From CAYGLV01 sp964351025 (GTDB lineage: Bacteria; Actinomycetota; Thermoleophilia; Gaiellales; Gaiellaceae): DNA of 52,713 nucleotides. The translations under genes and the position numbers were made by a program. Below, piece after piece: positions 23,769 through 31,984 of this stretch (position 1 is its first letter; each line of letters opens with the position of its first letter). The notes under the pieces are model-generated. The model had not been told where the DNA came from. It did not search any database and worked only from the letters and a program-made list of their open reading frames with translations. Location: the NCBI GenBank assembly GCA_964351025.1, contig CAYGLV010000011.1:1-52713 (forward strand), written 5' to 3'.

Positions 23769-24908
23769 CTGACCGCCACGGCGGGGAACGGCGGAGCGGC
23801 GCCTGACGTCGTCGTCGTGGGCGCCGGTGTCGTCGGTGTCTCGATCGCGTACGCGCTTCAGGCGCGCGGAGCGCGCGTCCTCATGCTCGAACGCGCCGGG
23901 GTCGCCGAAGGGCAGTCCGGTGTGCAGCCCGGTGGGGTGCGCCTGCAGTGGGGCACTCCGGTTGCCTGTGGCCTCGCGCTGGAGTCGCTCGCCTGGTGGC
24001 GCGGCGCCCAGGATCGGCTCGACCCGTCTGTTCCGCTCTCGTTCTCCTCGTGCGGCTACCTCTTTCTCGCACACAGCGACGGTGTGCTCGCGCGGCTCAC
24101 CGCCAACGTCCGCGTCCAGAACGAGGCGGGGGTTCCGTCTCGCATCGTCGATCCGACCGAGGCGGCCAACCTCGTCCCCGGGCTCGAGACCGCGTCCCTC
24201 AAGGGCGCCGAGTGGTGCGCGGAGGACGGCTACTTCGACGAGCCGCAGGCGGCGATCTTCGCGATCGCGCGTCACCTCGACGTCCGGATCGCGACCGTAA
24301 CGGGCGTCGAGCAGACGGCAGGCGGATGGACGGTCGAGACGAGCGACGGCACGATCGCAGCCTCCTCCGTCGTCCTCGCCGCCGGGTCCGCTACGTGCGC
24401 TCTCGTACGGCCGCTCGGCGTGGCCCTCCCGATCGAGGACGAGCCGCGCCACTTCTTCCTGAGCGCCCCGATCCGCGAGCGGCTGCTCGAGCCCCTCGTG
24501 ATCTCTGCGGAGCGGCGGTTCGCCGCAAAGCAGCTCCACAACGGACGGGTGCTCGCGAGCGATCTCGCCGCTGCGGGCGACCCCGCGAAGGGGGCGCCGG
24601 CATGGCGGCGCAACGTGCGCGAGGCGATCCGCGAGCTCCTGCCGATCCTCGAGTACGCCGACCTCGACGTGATCGCGAGCGGCGCCTACGACGTCACCCC
24701 CGACCGCCAACCGATCCTCGGCCCCCTGCCGGGGCTCGACGGTCTCCATGTCGCCGCCGGGTTCAGCGGCCACGGGTTCATGATCGCCCCCGCGGTGGGC
24801 CGCATCCTCGCCGACGCCGTGGTGGGCGCGCACGACCCCGTCCTCGACGTGCTGGACTGGGGGCGCTTCGCCGACGGTCGGATGGTGCCCGAACCGCAAG
24901 TGATCTGA
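23769..24908 (+). CDS. second FAD-dependent DAO-family oxidoreductase
   Basis: A 379-residue glycine/D-amino-acid oxidase-type flavoprotein. The nucleotide motif is VVVVGAGVVGVSIAYALQARGARVLMLER. Other features are SSVVLAAGSATCALV and the C-terminal DVTPDRQPILGPLPG and HVAAGFSGHGFMIAP, typical of the family. The start appears to be CTG 23769, with GAGGAGG 4 nt before it; the ATG at 23664 lies inside the promoter. It leads directly into livH (1-nt gap). It shares only fold and motifs with the first oxidase at 18232-19533. Confidence 0.86.
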   Translation: MTATAGNGGAAPDVVVVGAGVVGVSIAYALQARGARVLMLERAGVAEGQSGVQPGGVRLQWGTPVACGLALESLAWWRGAQDRLDPSVPLSFSSCGYLFLAHSDGVLARLTANVRVQNEAGVPSRIVDPTEAANLVPGLETASLKGAEWCAEDGYFDEPQAAIFAIARHLDVRIATVTGVEQTAGGWTVETSDGTIAASSVVLAAGSATCALVRPLGVALPIEDEPRHFFLSAPIRERLLEPLVISAERRFAAKQLHNGRVLASDLAAAGDPAKGAPAWRRNVREAIRELLPILEYADLDVIASGAYDVTPDRQPILGPLPGLDGLHVAAGFSGHGFMIAPAVGRILADAVVGAHDPVLDVLDWGRFADGRMVPEPQVI

Positions 24909-24909
24909 C

Positions 24910-25794
24910 GTGTTCCTCCAACTCCTCGCGAACGGCCTCGTCACGGGCTCCGTGTACGCGATCGCCGCCGTAGGGGTCTCGATCGTCTACGGCATCCTCC
25001 GCCTCGTCAACTTCGCCTACGGCGACGTGATGGCGTTCGGAGCCTTCACCGCGTACTTCGCGAACACCACGCTGGGCCTGCCGATGGTCGCGGCGACGCT
25101 CTTCGCGATGGCTGCCGCGGCCGTGCTCTCCGTTGCCCTCGACGTCGTCCTCTGGCGCCCGCTCCGCTCGCGCAAGGCCGGGTTCATGAGCCTCTTCCTC
25201 GCGTCGATCGGCGTTGCGCTCGTCCTCCGGCAGCTGATCCTGCTCATCTGGGGACCGCAGCCGCGCGCCTTCGATGTCAACCCGTACAAGGTGTACGTCA
25301 TCGGCAGCGTCCGGCTCTCGCTCGCGCAGGTGATCGCGATCGTCGCGGCGACGATCGCGATCATGCTGATCGGCCTCTTCCTCTCGCGCAGCCAGACCGG
25401 GCGCGTGATGCGCGCGATGGCGGACGATCGCGCCCTGGCACAGCTGTCCGGCATCGACGTCAACCGCGTGATCCGGGTCACCTGGGTGATCTCCGGCTTC
25501 ACCGCCGGGCTGGCCGGCGTGCTCGCCGGTCTCGTGCAGAGCACCTTCGACCCCAACTTCGGCTTCCAGATCCTTCTCCCCGTCTTCGCGGCCGTCGTGC
25601 TCGGCGGCATTGGCAGTGCGTACGGCGCGCTCGTCGGCGGGCTCGTCCTCGGGATCGCGACCGAGCTCTCCACGTGGTCGGGCTTCGTCGGCGGGGTCGA
25701 CCCCGTCTACAAGCCGGTCGTCGCGTTCGCGGTGCTGATCGTCGCGCTGCTCGTGCGACCGGAGGGCCTATTCGGGAAGGCGCGCACGGTATGA
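24910..25794 (+). CDS. branched-chain-type ABC permease, LivH family
   Basis: A 294-residue permease with about eight hydrophobic helices. Typical LivH segments are GSVYAIAAVGVSIVYGILRLVNFAYGD, the coupling loop TGRVMRAMADDRALAQLSGIDV and VFAAVVLGGIGSAYGALVGGLVLG. GTG start 1 nt after the oxidoreductase stop. Its end overlaps the livM ATG (ATGA). It is part of a complete LivHMGF-type importer. Confidence 0.93.
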   Translation: MFLQLLANGLVTGSVYAIAAVGVSIVYGILRLVNFAYGDVMAFGAFTAYFANTTLGLPMVAATLFAMAAAAVLSVALDVVLWRPLRSRKAGFMSLFLASIGVALVLRQLILLIWGPQPRAFDVNPYKVYVIGSVRLSLAQVIAIVAATIAIMLIGLFLSRSQTGRVMRAMADDRALAQLSGIDVNRVIRVTWVISGFTAGLAGVLAGLVQSTFDPNFGFQILLPVFAAVVLGGIGSAYGALVGGLVLGIATELSTWSGFVGGVDPVYKPVVAFAVLIVALLVRPEGLFGKARTV

Positions 25795-26756
25795 GCATCT
25801 TCACCAGCGGCGAGTTTTGGGCGTTCGTCGGCGTTATGGCAGGCATCTACACGCTGCTCACGTTGGGCCTGCAGGTGCAATTCGGCCTCGCCGGGCTGCT
25901 CAACTTCGGCCAGGTCGGGTTCATGGCGATCGGCGGCTACACGATGGCGATCCTCGTCGTGAAGGCGGGCTGGAGCATGTGGCTCGCTGCGCCGCTCGCA
26001 ATCCTCGCCGCTGCGCTCGCCGGCGTGCTGGTGGGCCTGCCGACGCTGCGCCTGCGGGGCGACTACTTCGCCATCGTCACGATCGCGTTCAGCGAGATCA
26101 TCCGCTACGTCGCAACCAACGAGGACAGCCTCACAGGCGGCTCGCAGGGCACGATCAACCTCTCGGGCGCGGGAGCCGCCGCGCAGTACGACGGTTCGTG
26201 GCAGAGGTTCCAGCAGTGGCTCGGCGGCGTCCTGCACATCGGGTCGAAGGACGTCGTGATGCTCATCGTGATCTGGGCGGTCGCGGTGGTCCTGCTCGCG
26301 GCGACGGCGGCGGCGGCAAGGACGCCCTGGGGCCGCGTCCTGCGCGCTATCCGGGAGGACGAGGAGGCCGCCGCCTCGCTCGGGAAGCACGTCTTCGGCT
26401 ACCGGCTACAGGCGCTCGCGCTCGGGGCAGCCCTCGCCGGCCTCGCGGGCTGCTTCTACGCCTGGCAGTTCTCGTTCTTCAGCCCCGACGACTTCCAGCC
26501 GCTCACCACCTTCTTCGCCTGGATGATCCTCATCCTCGGGGGCGTCGGGCGCGTGTGGGCGGTCCCCGTCGGGGCGGCGGTGTTCGGCTTCCTCTTCGCC
26601 GCCACGCGCTTCTTCGACTTCCCACCGTTCTCGTACCTCGACTCGGCCGACCGCGCGTACGTGCGGCTGATCATCATCGGGCTCGTGATCATCGGGCTGA
26701 TCGTCTTCCGCCCGCAGGGCCTCCTGGGGCGCCGCGACGAGATGGTGCTCGAGTGA
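25791..26756 (+). CDS. branched-chain-type ABC permease, LivM family
   Basis: A 321-residue permease with LivM signatures: GLAGLLNFGQVGFMAIGGYT, LPTLRLRGDYFAIVTIAFSEIIRY and the coupling loop TPWGRVLRAIREDEEAAASLGKHV. ATG 25791 overlaps the livH stop and its own stop overlaps the next GTG, so the operon is translationally coupled throughout. Confidence 0.93.
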   Translation: MSIFTSGEFWAFVGVMAGIYTLLTLGLQVQFGLAGLLNFGQVGFMAIGGYTMAILVVKAGWSMWLAAPLAILAAALAGVLVGLPTLRLRGDYFAIVTIAFSEIIRYVATNEDSLTGGSQGTINLSGAGAAAQYDGSWQRFQQWLGGVLHIGSKDVVMLIVIWAVAVVLLAATAAAARTPWGRVLRAIREDEEAAASLGKHVFGYRLQALALGAALAGLAGCFYAWQFSFFSPDDFQPLTTFFAWMILILGGVGRVWAVPVGAAVFGFLFAATRFFDFPPFSYLDSADRAYVRLIIIGLVIIGLIVFRPQGLLGRRDEMVLE

Positions 26757-27520
26757 GCGCACTCCTCGAGGCCCGCGACGTGTGCAAGTCGTTCGGCGGG
26801 GTGCACGCCGTCGACCACGCCTCGCTCCGCGCCGAGGCAGGCTCGATCACGGCGCTGATCGGACCGAACGGGGCCGGCAAGTCGACCCTGTTCAACTGCA
26901 TCTCCGGGTTCATCCGGCCCGACGAGGGGCACATCGAGCTCGGCGGCAAGCGGATCGACCGCAGCCCGCCGCACAAGATCGTCCATGCAGGGCTCGGGCG
27001 CACGTTCCAGACGGCGCGCGCTTTCACCCGGATGACCGTCCTCGACAACGTCCGGCTCGCCGCGCCGTCGCACCCCGGAGAGCAGATCCCGACGTTGCTC
27101 ACCCGCGTCGGGGCGTCTCGCCGGCGCGAGCGCGAAGTCACCGAGCAGGCGCACGAGCTGCTCCGCCTCGTGCGACTCGACGCCCACGCAGACGCGCTTT
27201 CGGGAACGCTCTCGGGCGGGCAACGGAAGCTCCTCGACCTCGCTCGCATCCTCATGGCCTCGCCGCGTCTCATCCTTCTCGACGAGCCGATGGCCGGCGT
27301 CAACCCGGCCCTCAGGGAGGACATCCTCGTCCACATCCTCGACCTGCGCCGCGAACGGGGCATCGCCTTCCTGATCGTCGAGCACGATCTCGGGTTCGTC
27401 ATGCAGGCGAGCGACCGGGTCGTCGTTATGAACGAAGGACGCGTCCTCATGGACGGCACGCCCGACGAGGTTCGGACGGACCCTCGCGTGATCGACGCCT
27501 ACCTGGGGACGCGCGCGTGA
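26753..27520 (+). CDS. branched-chain-type ABC ATPase, LivG family
   Basis: A 255-residue ATPase with Walker A GPNGAGKST (37-45), signature LSGGQ (153-157), Walker B LILLDEP (173-179) and switch EHD. The LivG-specific segments GLGRTFQTARAF and PMAGVNP are present. GTG 26753 overlaps the livM stop by 4 nt. Confidence 0.94.
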   Translation: MSALLEARDVCKSFGGVHAVDHASLRAEAGSITALIGPNGAGKSTLFNCISGFIRPDEGHIELGGKRIDRSPPHKIVHAGLGRTFQTARAFTRMTVLDNVRLAAPSHPGEQIPTLLTRVGASRRREREVTEQAHELLRLVRLDAHADALSGTLSGGQRKLLDLARILMASPRLILLDEPMAGVNPALREDILVHILDLRRERGIAFLIVEHDLGFVMQASDRVVVMNEGRVLMDGTPDEVRTDPRVIDAYLGTRA

Positions 27521-28263
27521 GCGAGGCCGCCATCGCTGTGACCGATCTGCACGCCGGCTACGAGGGCGCGCTCGTGCTCCACGGCGTGTCCGTGCACGCG
27601 GCCGGGGACGAGATCGTCTCGATCATCGGCCCGAACGGAGCAGGGAAGTCGACGCTCCTCAAGGCCATCGCAGGGATCGTCCGGCCGACGGAGGGCACGG
27701 TGAAGTTCGGCGGGCAGGACGTGACCGGCATGCGCCCCGACCGCCTCTCGTGCCGGGGGGTCGGATTCGTGCCCCAGCTCGACAACGTGTTCCCGAGCCT
27801 CACCCTGGCGGAGAACGTCCACGTAGGCGCGCAGGCTCTGCCGCGCGAGGAGAGGCGGGACGCCGTCAACGCCGTCCTCGATCTCTTCCCGCTCCTCCGC
27901 GAGCGCTCGCGTCAGAGGGCCGGGACGCTCTCCGGAGGGCAGCGCAAGCTCGTGGCGCTGGCCCGCTCGCTCGTCGCCCGCCCGACTCTGTTGCTGCTCG
28001 ACGAGCCATCGGCGGGGCTCTCCCCGCAGGCGACCGACCGCGTATTCGAAGAGCTCGAGCGGATCCGCGACCGCGGGATCGGGATCGTGATGGTCGAGCA
28101 GAACGCGCGGCGCGCGCTCGCCCTCTCCGACCGAGGCTACGTCCTCGACATGGGCCGCAACGCCCACGAAGGAACGGGGGCAGCGCTCCTCGACGACCCG
28201 CGTGTCGCCGAGCTGTACCTCGGGTCGATGACGGCACCACCGCGAGCGTCCCGCCCGGCCTAA
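27517..28263 (+). CDS. branched-chain-type ABC ATPase, LivF family
   Basis: A 248-residue ATPase with Walker A GPNGAGKST (38-46), signature LSGGQ (138-142) and Walker B LLLLDEP, followed by SAGLSP and VEQNAR as in LivF. GTG 27517 overlaps the livG stop (GTGA). It is the last gene of the importer operon; the stop codon lies inside the loop of a strong terminator-like hairpin. Confidence 0.94.
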   Translation: MSEAAIAVTDLHAGYEGALVLHGVSVHAAGDEIVSIIGPNGAGKSTLLKAIAGIVRPTEGTVKFGGQDVTGMRPDRLSCRGVGFVPQLDNVFPSLTLAENVHVGAQALPREERRDAVNAVLDLFPLLRERSRQRAGTLSGGQRKLVALARSLVARPTLLLLDEPSAGLSPQATDRVFEELERIRDRGIGIVMVEQNARRALALSDRGYVLDMGRNAHEGTGAALLDDPRVAELYLGSMTAPPRASRPA

Positions 28264-28276
28264 GCCCGGCCGGGCG
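28252..28276. terminator. hairpin enclosing the livF stop codon
   Basis: CGCCCGGCC (28252-28260) pairs with GGCCGGGCG (28268-28276) around a TAAGCCC loop that contains the livF stop. It is the likely end of the importer operon. Confidence 0.7.
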
Positions 28277-28642
28277 TACCCGACCCAGCCACAGCCCGGG
28301 CCTGTCTCTTCGCGCTCGGCAAGGTGGCCACACGCGGGCGAGGATCGGTGCTGTGGTCTCGACCTCGCGAGACGCCGACAACGTGCAGCCGGTCGCATGG
28401 GAACGGCACGCTCCGAGAGAGCAATCCGTGGGAGGGGGCTCGATTCGCCGCCCCGGCGGCAGGGTGCCCAGCCCGGCGACGCCCTTCGCCACGCGTAGCC
28501 ACGCCGTCGAGCCGAACGCCGTGTTCGATCGCCTTTGCGACCCGAGCCATCCTTCGACGGCAGAACGCGGTGCGAGCGTGCTCTCGCCCGAAGCGGGATC
28601 ACGTCCCGTAGCGTGGCGTAGGAGCGCATCGGACGGAGCGGG
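28277..28642. other. 366 bp with no recognisable gene
   Basis: Several short open frames exist on both strands, but none shows a ribosome binding site, a domain or steady codon bias. It lies between the importer operon and a transposase fragment and is probably decayed DNA belonging to the same scar. Confidence 0.5.
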
Positions 28643-28771
28643 GTGAGGTTCCTTCCGGCCACCGTGGCGCTCAGACGACGCGGCTCGTATTTCCCGAGCT
28701 TCCTCGAGCCACGCCGCCGCAGCGAGCAGGCGCTCGTGAGCGTAGTGCAGGACGCGTACGCCGCCGGCGTC
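28643..28771 (+). pseudogene. IS256/Mutator-type transposase fragment
   Basis: From GTG 28643 the frame reads into GSYFPSFLEPRRRSEQALVS and then VVQDAYAAGV (about residues 14-43). This matches the conserved N-proximal block of IS256-family transposases (GSYFPSFLEPRRR...ALVAVVQEAYV.GVS). The similarity stops abruptly at 28771, before the expected STRKVDDLV, and no DDE residues follow. It is a short remnant of an insertion sequence. The frame runs on to 28840 through unrelated sequence. Confidence 0.7.
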
Positions 28772-28774
28772 TTG

Positions 28775-28829
28775 CGGAAGACGCCGACCGGCGCGGCCCC
28801 TACCGTCCCAGCGGTCAGGCCGCGACAGG
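28775..28829 (-). pseudogene. decayed duplicate of the korB 3' end
   Basis: By hand alignment, about 45 of 54 positions match the korB segment 29191-29244, with one single-base indel. On the minus strand it reads LTAGTVGAAPVGVFRK, against LTAGTVGVAPFGVFRD in korB, with the indel shifting the frame just before it. It begins 3 nt after the transposase fragment ends. It is a direct-orientation partial duplication about 416 bp from its parent. Confidence 0.65.
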
Positions 28830-28842
28830 AGGAGCGGTGACT

Positions 28843-29064
28843 CTAGGCGCTCGGCTCCGGCGTCGGGAGGAGCTCCTCGGCCGGAACCTCGAAGACGCGT
28901 CGCTCTCCGTCGTCGCCGCACTCAGCGACGTGGACGATCCTGCGCCCGCCGACCCCAAGGTCGCCGCGATCCTCGACGACCTTTGCGCGAACGACGGTTC
29001 CGCCCAGGTCGAGACCGACGATCGTCCCCGGGGCCGGTGCCTCCGTTTCGCTCGCGGAAGCCAT
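28843..29064 (-). CDS. small hypothetical protein trailing korB
   Basis: A 73-residue protein (MASASETEAPAPGTIVGLDL...). It has a small beta-rich core, with strands TIVGLDLGGTVVRAKVVED, RRIVHVAEC and ERRVFEVPAEELL, and disordered ends. ATG 29064 lies 2 nt after the korB stop, so it is the third gene of the korAB operon. No family is recognised; it could be an accessory or stability factor. Its 3' end abuts the transposase/korB scar. Confidence 0.65.
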   Translation of the reverse strand: MASASETEAPAPGTIVGLDLGGTVVRAKVVEDRGDLGVGGRRIVHVAECGDDGERRVFEVPAEELLPTPEPSA

Positions 29065-29066
29065 CG

Positions 29067-30089
29067 CTACTCGACCGTCCAGGTGTCGCCGGCGTTCAGC
29101 AGCTCGGCGAGATCTCCCTCACCGTGCTGCGACACGGCGACGTCGAGCTGCTCGGCCATCAGCTCGTCGTAGACCTCGCGCTGCACGTCCCGGAAGACAC
29201 CGAACGGCGCGACGCCGACCGTCCCCGCCGTCAGCCGTGAGAGGGCGAAGGCCCGGCTCGGCTCTGGATGATGGGCGTCGTGCACCATCAGCGCGCCCTC
29301 TCCCACCTCGGCGACGTCCACGACCTTCGCCGAGCCGTCGGAGTGCTGGACAACGCCCTTCTCGCCCTCGGCGCCGAAGCGGATCGGCTTGCCGTGCTCG
29401 AGGTAGATCCGGTTCTCCTTGTGCTCACGCACGAAGTCGAAGGCGCCGTCGTTGTAGATGTTGCAGTTCTGGAAGATCTCGACGAACGACGACCCCTTGT
29501 GCGCGGCGGCGGCGCGCAGCACCTCTGTCAGCTCCTTCTTGTCGGTGTCGATCGCGCGCGCAACGAAGGTCGCCTCGGTGCCGATCGCGACGCTCAGCGG
29601 GTTGAAGGGATGGTCGAGCGAGCCCATCGGCGTCGACTTCGTGATCTTCCCGAGCTCGGATGTCGGCGAGTACTGCCCCTTCGTCAGCCCGTAGATCTGG
29701 TTGTTGAAGAGCAGGATCTTGATGTTCACGTTGCGGCGCAGCGCGTGGATCAGGTGATTGCCGCCGATCGAGAGCGCGTCGCCGTCGCCGGTGACGACCC
29801 AGACCGAGAGATCGGGCCGCGAGATGGAGAGCCCGGTCGCCATCGCGGGCGCGCGGCCGTGGATCGAGTGCATCCCGTACGTGTTCATGTAATACGGGAA
29901 GCGCGCGGCGCAGCCGATGCCGCTGATGAAGACGATCTTCTCCCGCGCGATGCCGAGCTCGGGCATGAAGCCCTGCACGGCGGCGAGGATCGCGTAGTCG
30001 CCGCACCCGGGGCACCAGCGGACCTCCTGGTCGGACCGGAAGTCCTTCACCGACAGCCCGCTACCGCCGTTGCCGTTACCGTCGCTCAT
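29067..30089 (-). CDS. korB: 2-oxoacid:ferredoxin oxidoreductase, beta subunit
   Basis: A 340-residue thiamine-diphosphate subunit. It has CPGCG (26-30), GIGC (57-60) and the TPP/Mg motif GDGDALSIGGNH (101-112), followed by LLFNNQIYGLTKGQYSPTS, characteristic of 2-oxoglutarate:ferredoxin oxidoreductase beta subunits. With KorA it decarboxylates 2-oxoglutarate to succinyl-CoA, reducing ferredoxin, which replaces or supplements the NAD-linked dehydrogenase. ATG 30089 overlaps the korA stop (ATGA). A decayed copy of its 3' end lies 0.4 kb downstream. Confidence 0.93.
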   Translation of the reverse strand: MSDGNGNGGSGLSVKDFRSDQEVRWCPGCGDYAILAAVQGFMPELGIAREKIVFISGIGCAARFPYYMNTYGMHSIHGRAPAMATGLSISRPDLSVWVVTGDGDALSIGGNHLIHALRRNVNIKILLFNNQIYGLTKGQYSPTSELGKITKSTPMGSLDHPFNPLSVAIGTEATFVARAIDTDKKELTEVLRAAAAHKGSSFVEIFQNCNIYNDGAFDFVREHKENRIYLEHGKPIRFGAEGEKGVVQHSDGSAKVVDVAEVGEGALMVHDAHHPEPSRAFALSRLTAGTVGVAPFGVFRDVQREVYDELMAEQLDVAVSQHGEGDLAELLNAGDTWTVE

Positions 30090-31936
30090 CGCTCGATCAG
30101 CGCCGTCAGGGCGTCGGCGATCTCGGCCGACTTGAACGGCCGGCCGCGAACCTTGTTGTAGCCGGTGGCGTCGACGAGGAACTCGGCACGGATCAGCAAC
30201 GAGAGCTGGCCGAGGTTCATCTCGGGGACGAGGACCTTGTCGTAGCTCCGCAGCACGTCGCCCAGGTTGCGCGGAAACGGGTTCAGGTAGTGGAGGTGCG
30301 CCTGGGCGACGCTGGCGCCGGCGTTGCGCACCCGCCGGACGGCGGCGGTGATGGGGCCGTAGGTCGAGCCCCAGCCGAGCACGAGCGTGTCGGCGCCGTC
30401 GGGATCGTCCACCTCGAGCTCCGGGATGTCGGAGGCGATGCCGGCGACCTTGGCCGCGCGGACCCGCACCATCAGATCGTGGTTGTCGGGGTCGTAGGAG
30501 ACCTCGCCGCTGCCGTCGGCCTTCTCGAGCCCGCCGATCCGGTGCTCGAGACCTGCTGTGCCGGGAATCGCCCACGGGCGCGCGAGCGTGTCCGGGTCGC
30601 GCTTGTAGGGCAGGAAGCCCGCGGCGTCGTTCGGGACGTGGGCGAACGGGGTCGAGATGTCGGGCAGCGACTCGACGTCGGGGATCAGCCACGGCTCGGA
30701 GCCGTTCGCAAGGTACGCATCGGAGAGAAGGAAGACCGGCGTGCGGTACTTGAGCGCGATCCGCGCCGCCTCGATCGCGGCGTGGAAGCACTGAGACGGG
30801 GCCGAGGCGGCGAGCACCGGGATCGGGCTCTCCGAGTTGCGGCCGAAGAGCGCCATCAGCAGGTCAGCCTGCTCCGGCTTCGTCGGCATTCCGGTCGAAG
30901 GGCCAGCACGCTGGATGTTGAGGACCAGCAGGGGCAGCTCGAGCATGACGGCGAGTCCGATCGTCTCGCTCTTGAGCACGATCCCGGGCCCGGACGAGGC
31001 CGTGACCGCGAGCGCGCCGCCGAAGGCAGCTCCGAGCGCGGCGCCGGCGGCGGCGATCTCGTCCTCGGCCTGGAAGGTGCGGACGCGGAAGTGCTTGAAG
31101 CCCGCGAGCTCCTCGAGGATGCTCGACGCGGGCGTGATCGGGTAGGCGCCCAGGAAGAGCGGCAGCCCACTCTGGCGGCTCGCCCCGACGAGGCCGTAGG
31201 CGAGCGCGGAGTTGCCCGTGATCTGGCGGTAGGTGCCGGGCGCGGCGCGCGCCGGCGCAATCTCGTACGAGACAGCGAAATCCTCGGAGGTCTCGCCGTA
31301 GGCGTAGCCGGCCTTGAACGCGGCGGTGTTGGCGGCGGCGATCTCGGGCCGCTTGCCGAACTTCTCGCCGATGAAGGCAAGCGTGCTGTCGGTCGGGCGG
31401 TGGTAGAGCCAGCACATCAGGCCGAGCGCGAAGAAGTTCTTCGAACGCTCCGCCTCGCGGGTCGTGATTCCGTCGATCCCCTTCAGCGCCTCGACCGTCA
31501 TCGAGGTCAGAGCGACCTCGTGAACGTGGAAGCCGGAAAGCGAGCCGTCGGCCAGCGGGTCGGCCCGGTAGCCCGCCTTCTGCAGGTTGCGCTCCTTGAA
31601 AGCGTCCCGGTTGACGATGATCGTCGCGCCCTTCGGCACGTCGGGCAGGTTCGTCTTGAGCGCGGCGGGGTTCATCGCGACGAGCACGTTCGGAGCGTCG
31701 CCGGGCGTCAGGATGTCGTGGTCGGCGAAGTGGACCTGGAAGCCGGAGACGCCCGGCAGCGAGCCTGCGGGCGCGCGGATCTCGGCCGGAAAGTCGGGGA
31801 AGGTGGAGAGGTCGTTGCCGAAGACCGCCGTCTCGCTCGTGAAGCGATCGCCGGTGAGCTGCATGCCGTCGCCGGAATCGCCCGCGAAGCGGATGATCAC
31901 GCGGTCGAGCTGCTCGACGGACTTCGCCTTTGCCAT
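30086..31936 (-). CDS. korA: 2-oxoacid:ferredoxin oxidoreductase, fused gamma-alpha subunit
   Basis: A 616-residue fusion. Residues 1-190 are the gamma (POR/KOR catalytic) domain, starting RVIIRFAGDSGDGMQLTGD. Residues about 225-616 are the alpha domain, with YPITPASSILEELA, TASSGPGIVLKSETIGLA and NIQRAGPSTGMPTKPEQADL. This gamma-alpha fusion is the usual actinobacterial KorA. ATG 31936 is preferred to an upstream frame because a -10-like TACAAC lies 7 nt before it and TTGACA further up, implying a leaderless message. It is the first gene of korA-korB-small ORF. Confidence 0.93.
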   Translation of the reverse strand: MAKAKSVEQLDRVIIRFAGDSGDGMQLTGDRFTSETAVFGNDLSTFPDFPAEIRAPAGSLPGVSGFQVHFADHDILTPGDAPNVLVAMNPAALKTNLPDVPKGATIIVNRDAFKERNLQKAGYRADPLADGSLSGFHVHEVALTSMTVEALKGIDGITTREAERSKNFFALGLMCWLYHRPTDSTLAFIGEKFGKRPEIAAANTAAFKAGYAYGETSEDFAVSYEIAPARAAPGTYRQITGNSALAYGLVGASRQSGLPLFLGAYPITPASSILEELAGFKHFRVRTFQAEDEIAAAGAALGAAFGGALAVTASSGPGIVLKSETIGLAVMLELPLLVLNIQRAGPSTGMPTKPEQADLLMALFGRNSESPIPVLAASAPSQCFHAAIEAARIALKYRTPVFLLSDAYLANGSEPWLIPDVESLPDISTPFAHVPNDAAGFLPYKRDPDTLARPWAIPGTAGLEHRIGGLEKADGSGEVSYDPDNHDLMVRVRAAKVAGIASDIPELEVDDPDGADTLVLGWGSTYGPITAAVRRVRNAGASVAQAHLHYLNPFPRNLGDVLRSYDKVLVPEMNLGQLSLLIRAEFLVDATGYNKVRGRPFKSAEIADALTALIER

Positions 31937-31943
31937 TGACCTA

Positions 31944-31975
31944 GTTGTAGCTTTTTCGCCGTGCGATTGTGTCAA
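31944..31975 (-). promoter_or_regulatory. promoter before korA
   Basis: On the minus strand TTGACA (31975-31970) is a consensus -35. A TACAAC hexamer (31949-31944) serves as -10 with a rather long 20-nt spacer. The A of the korA ATG falls near the expected start site. The region is AT-rich compared with its surroundings. Confidence 0.55.
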
Positions 31976-31984
31976 ACCTGCCGC

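Noticed and set aside
28430..28490. tRNA-like T-arm (GGCTCGATTCGCC) suggesting a tRNA remnant or attachment site
   Set aside because: The arm lacks the canonical TTC, and no acceptor or anticodon stem can be paired with it; no repeated core that would mark an att site was noticed.
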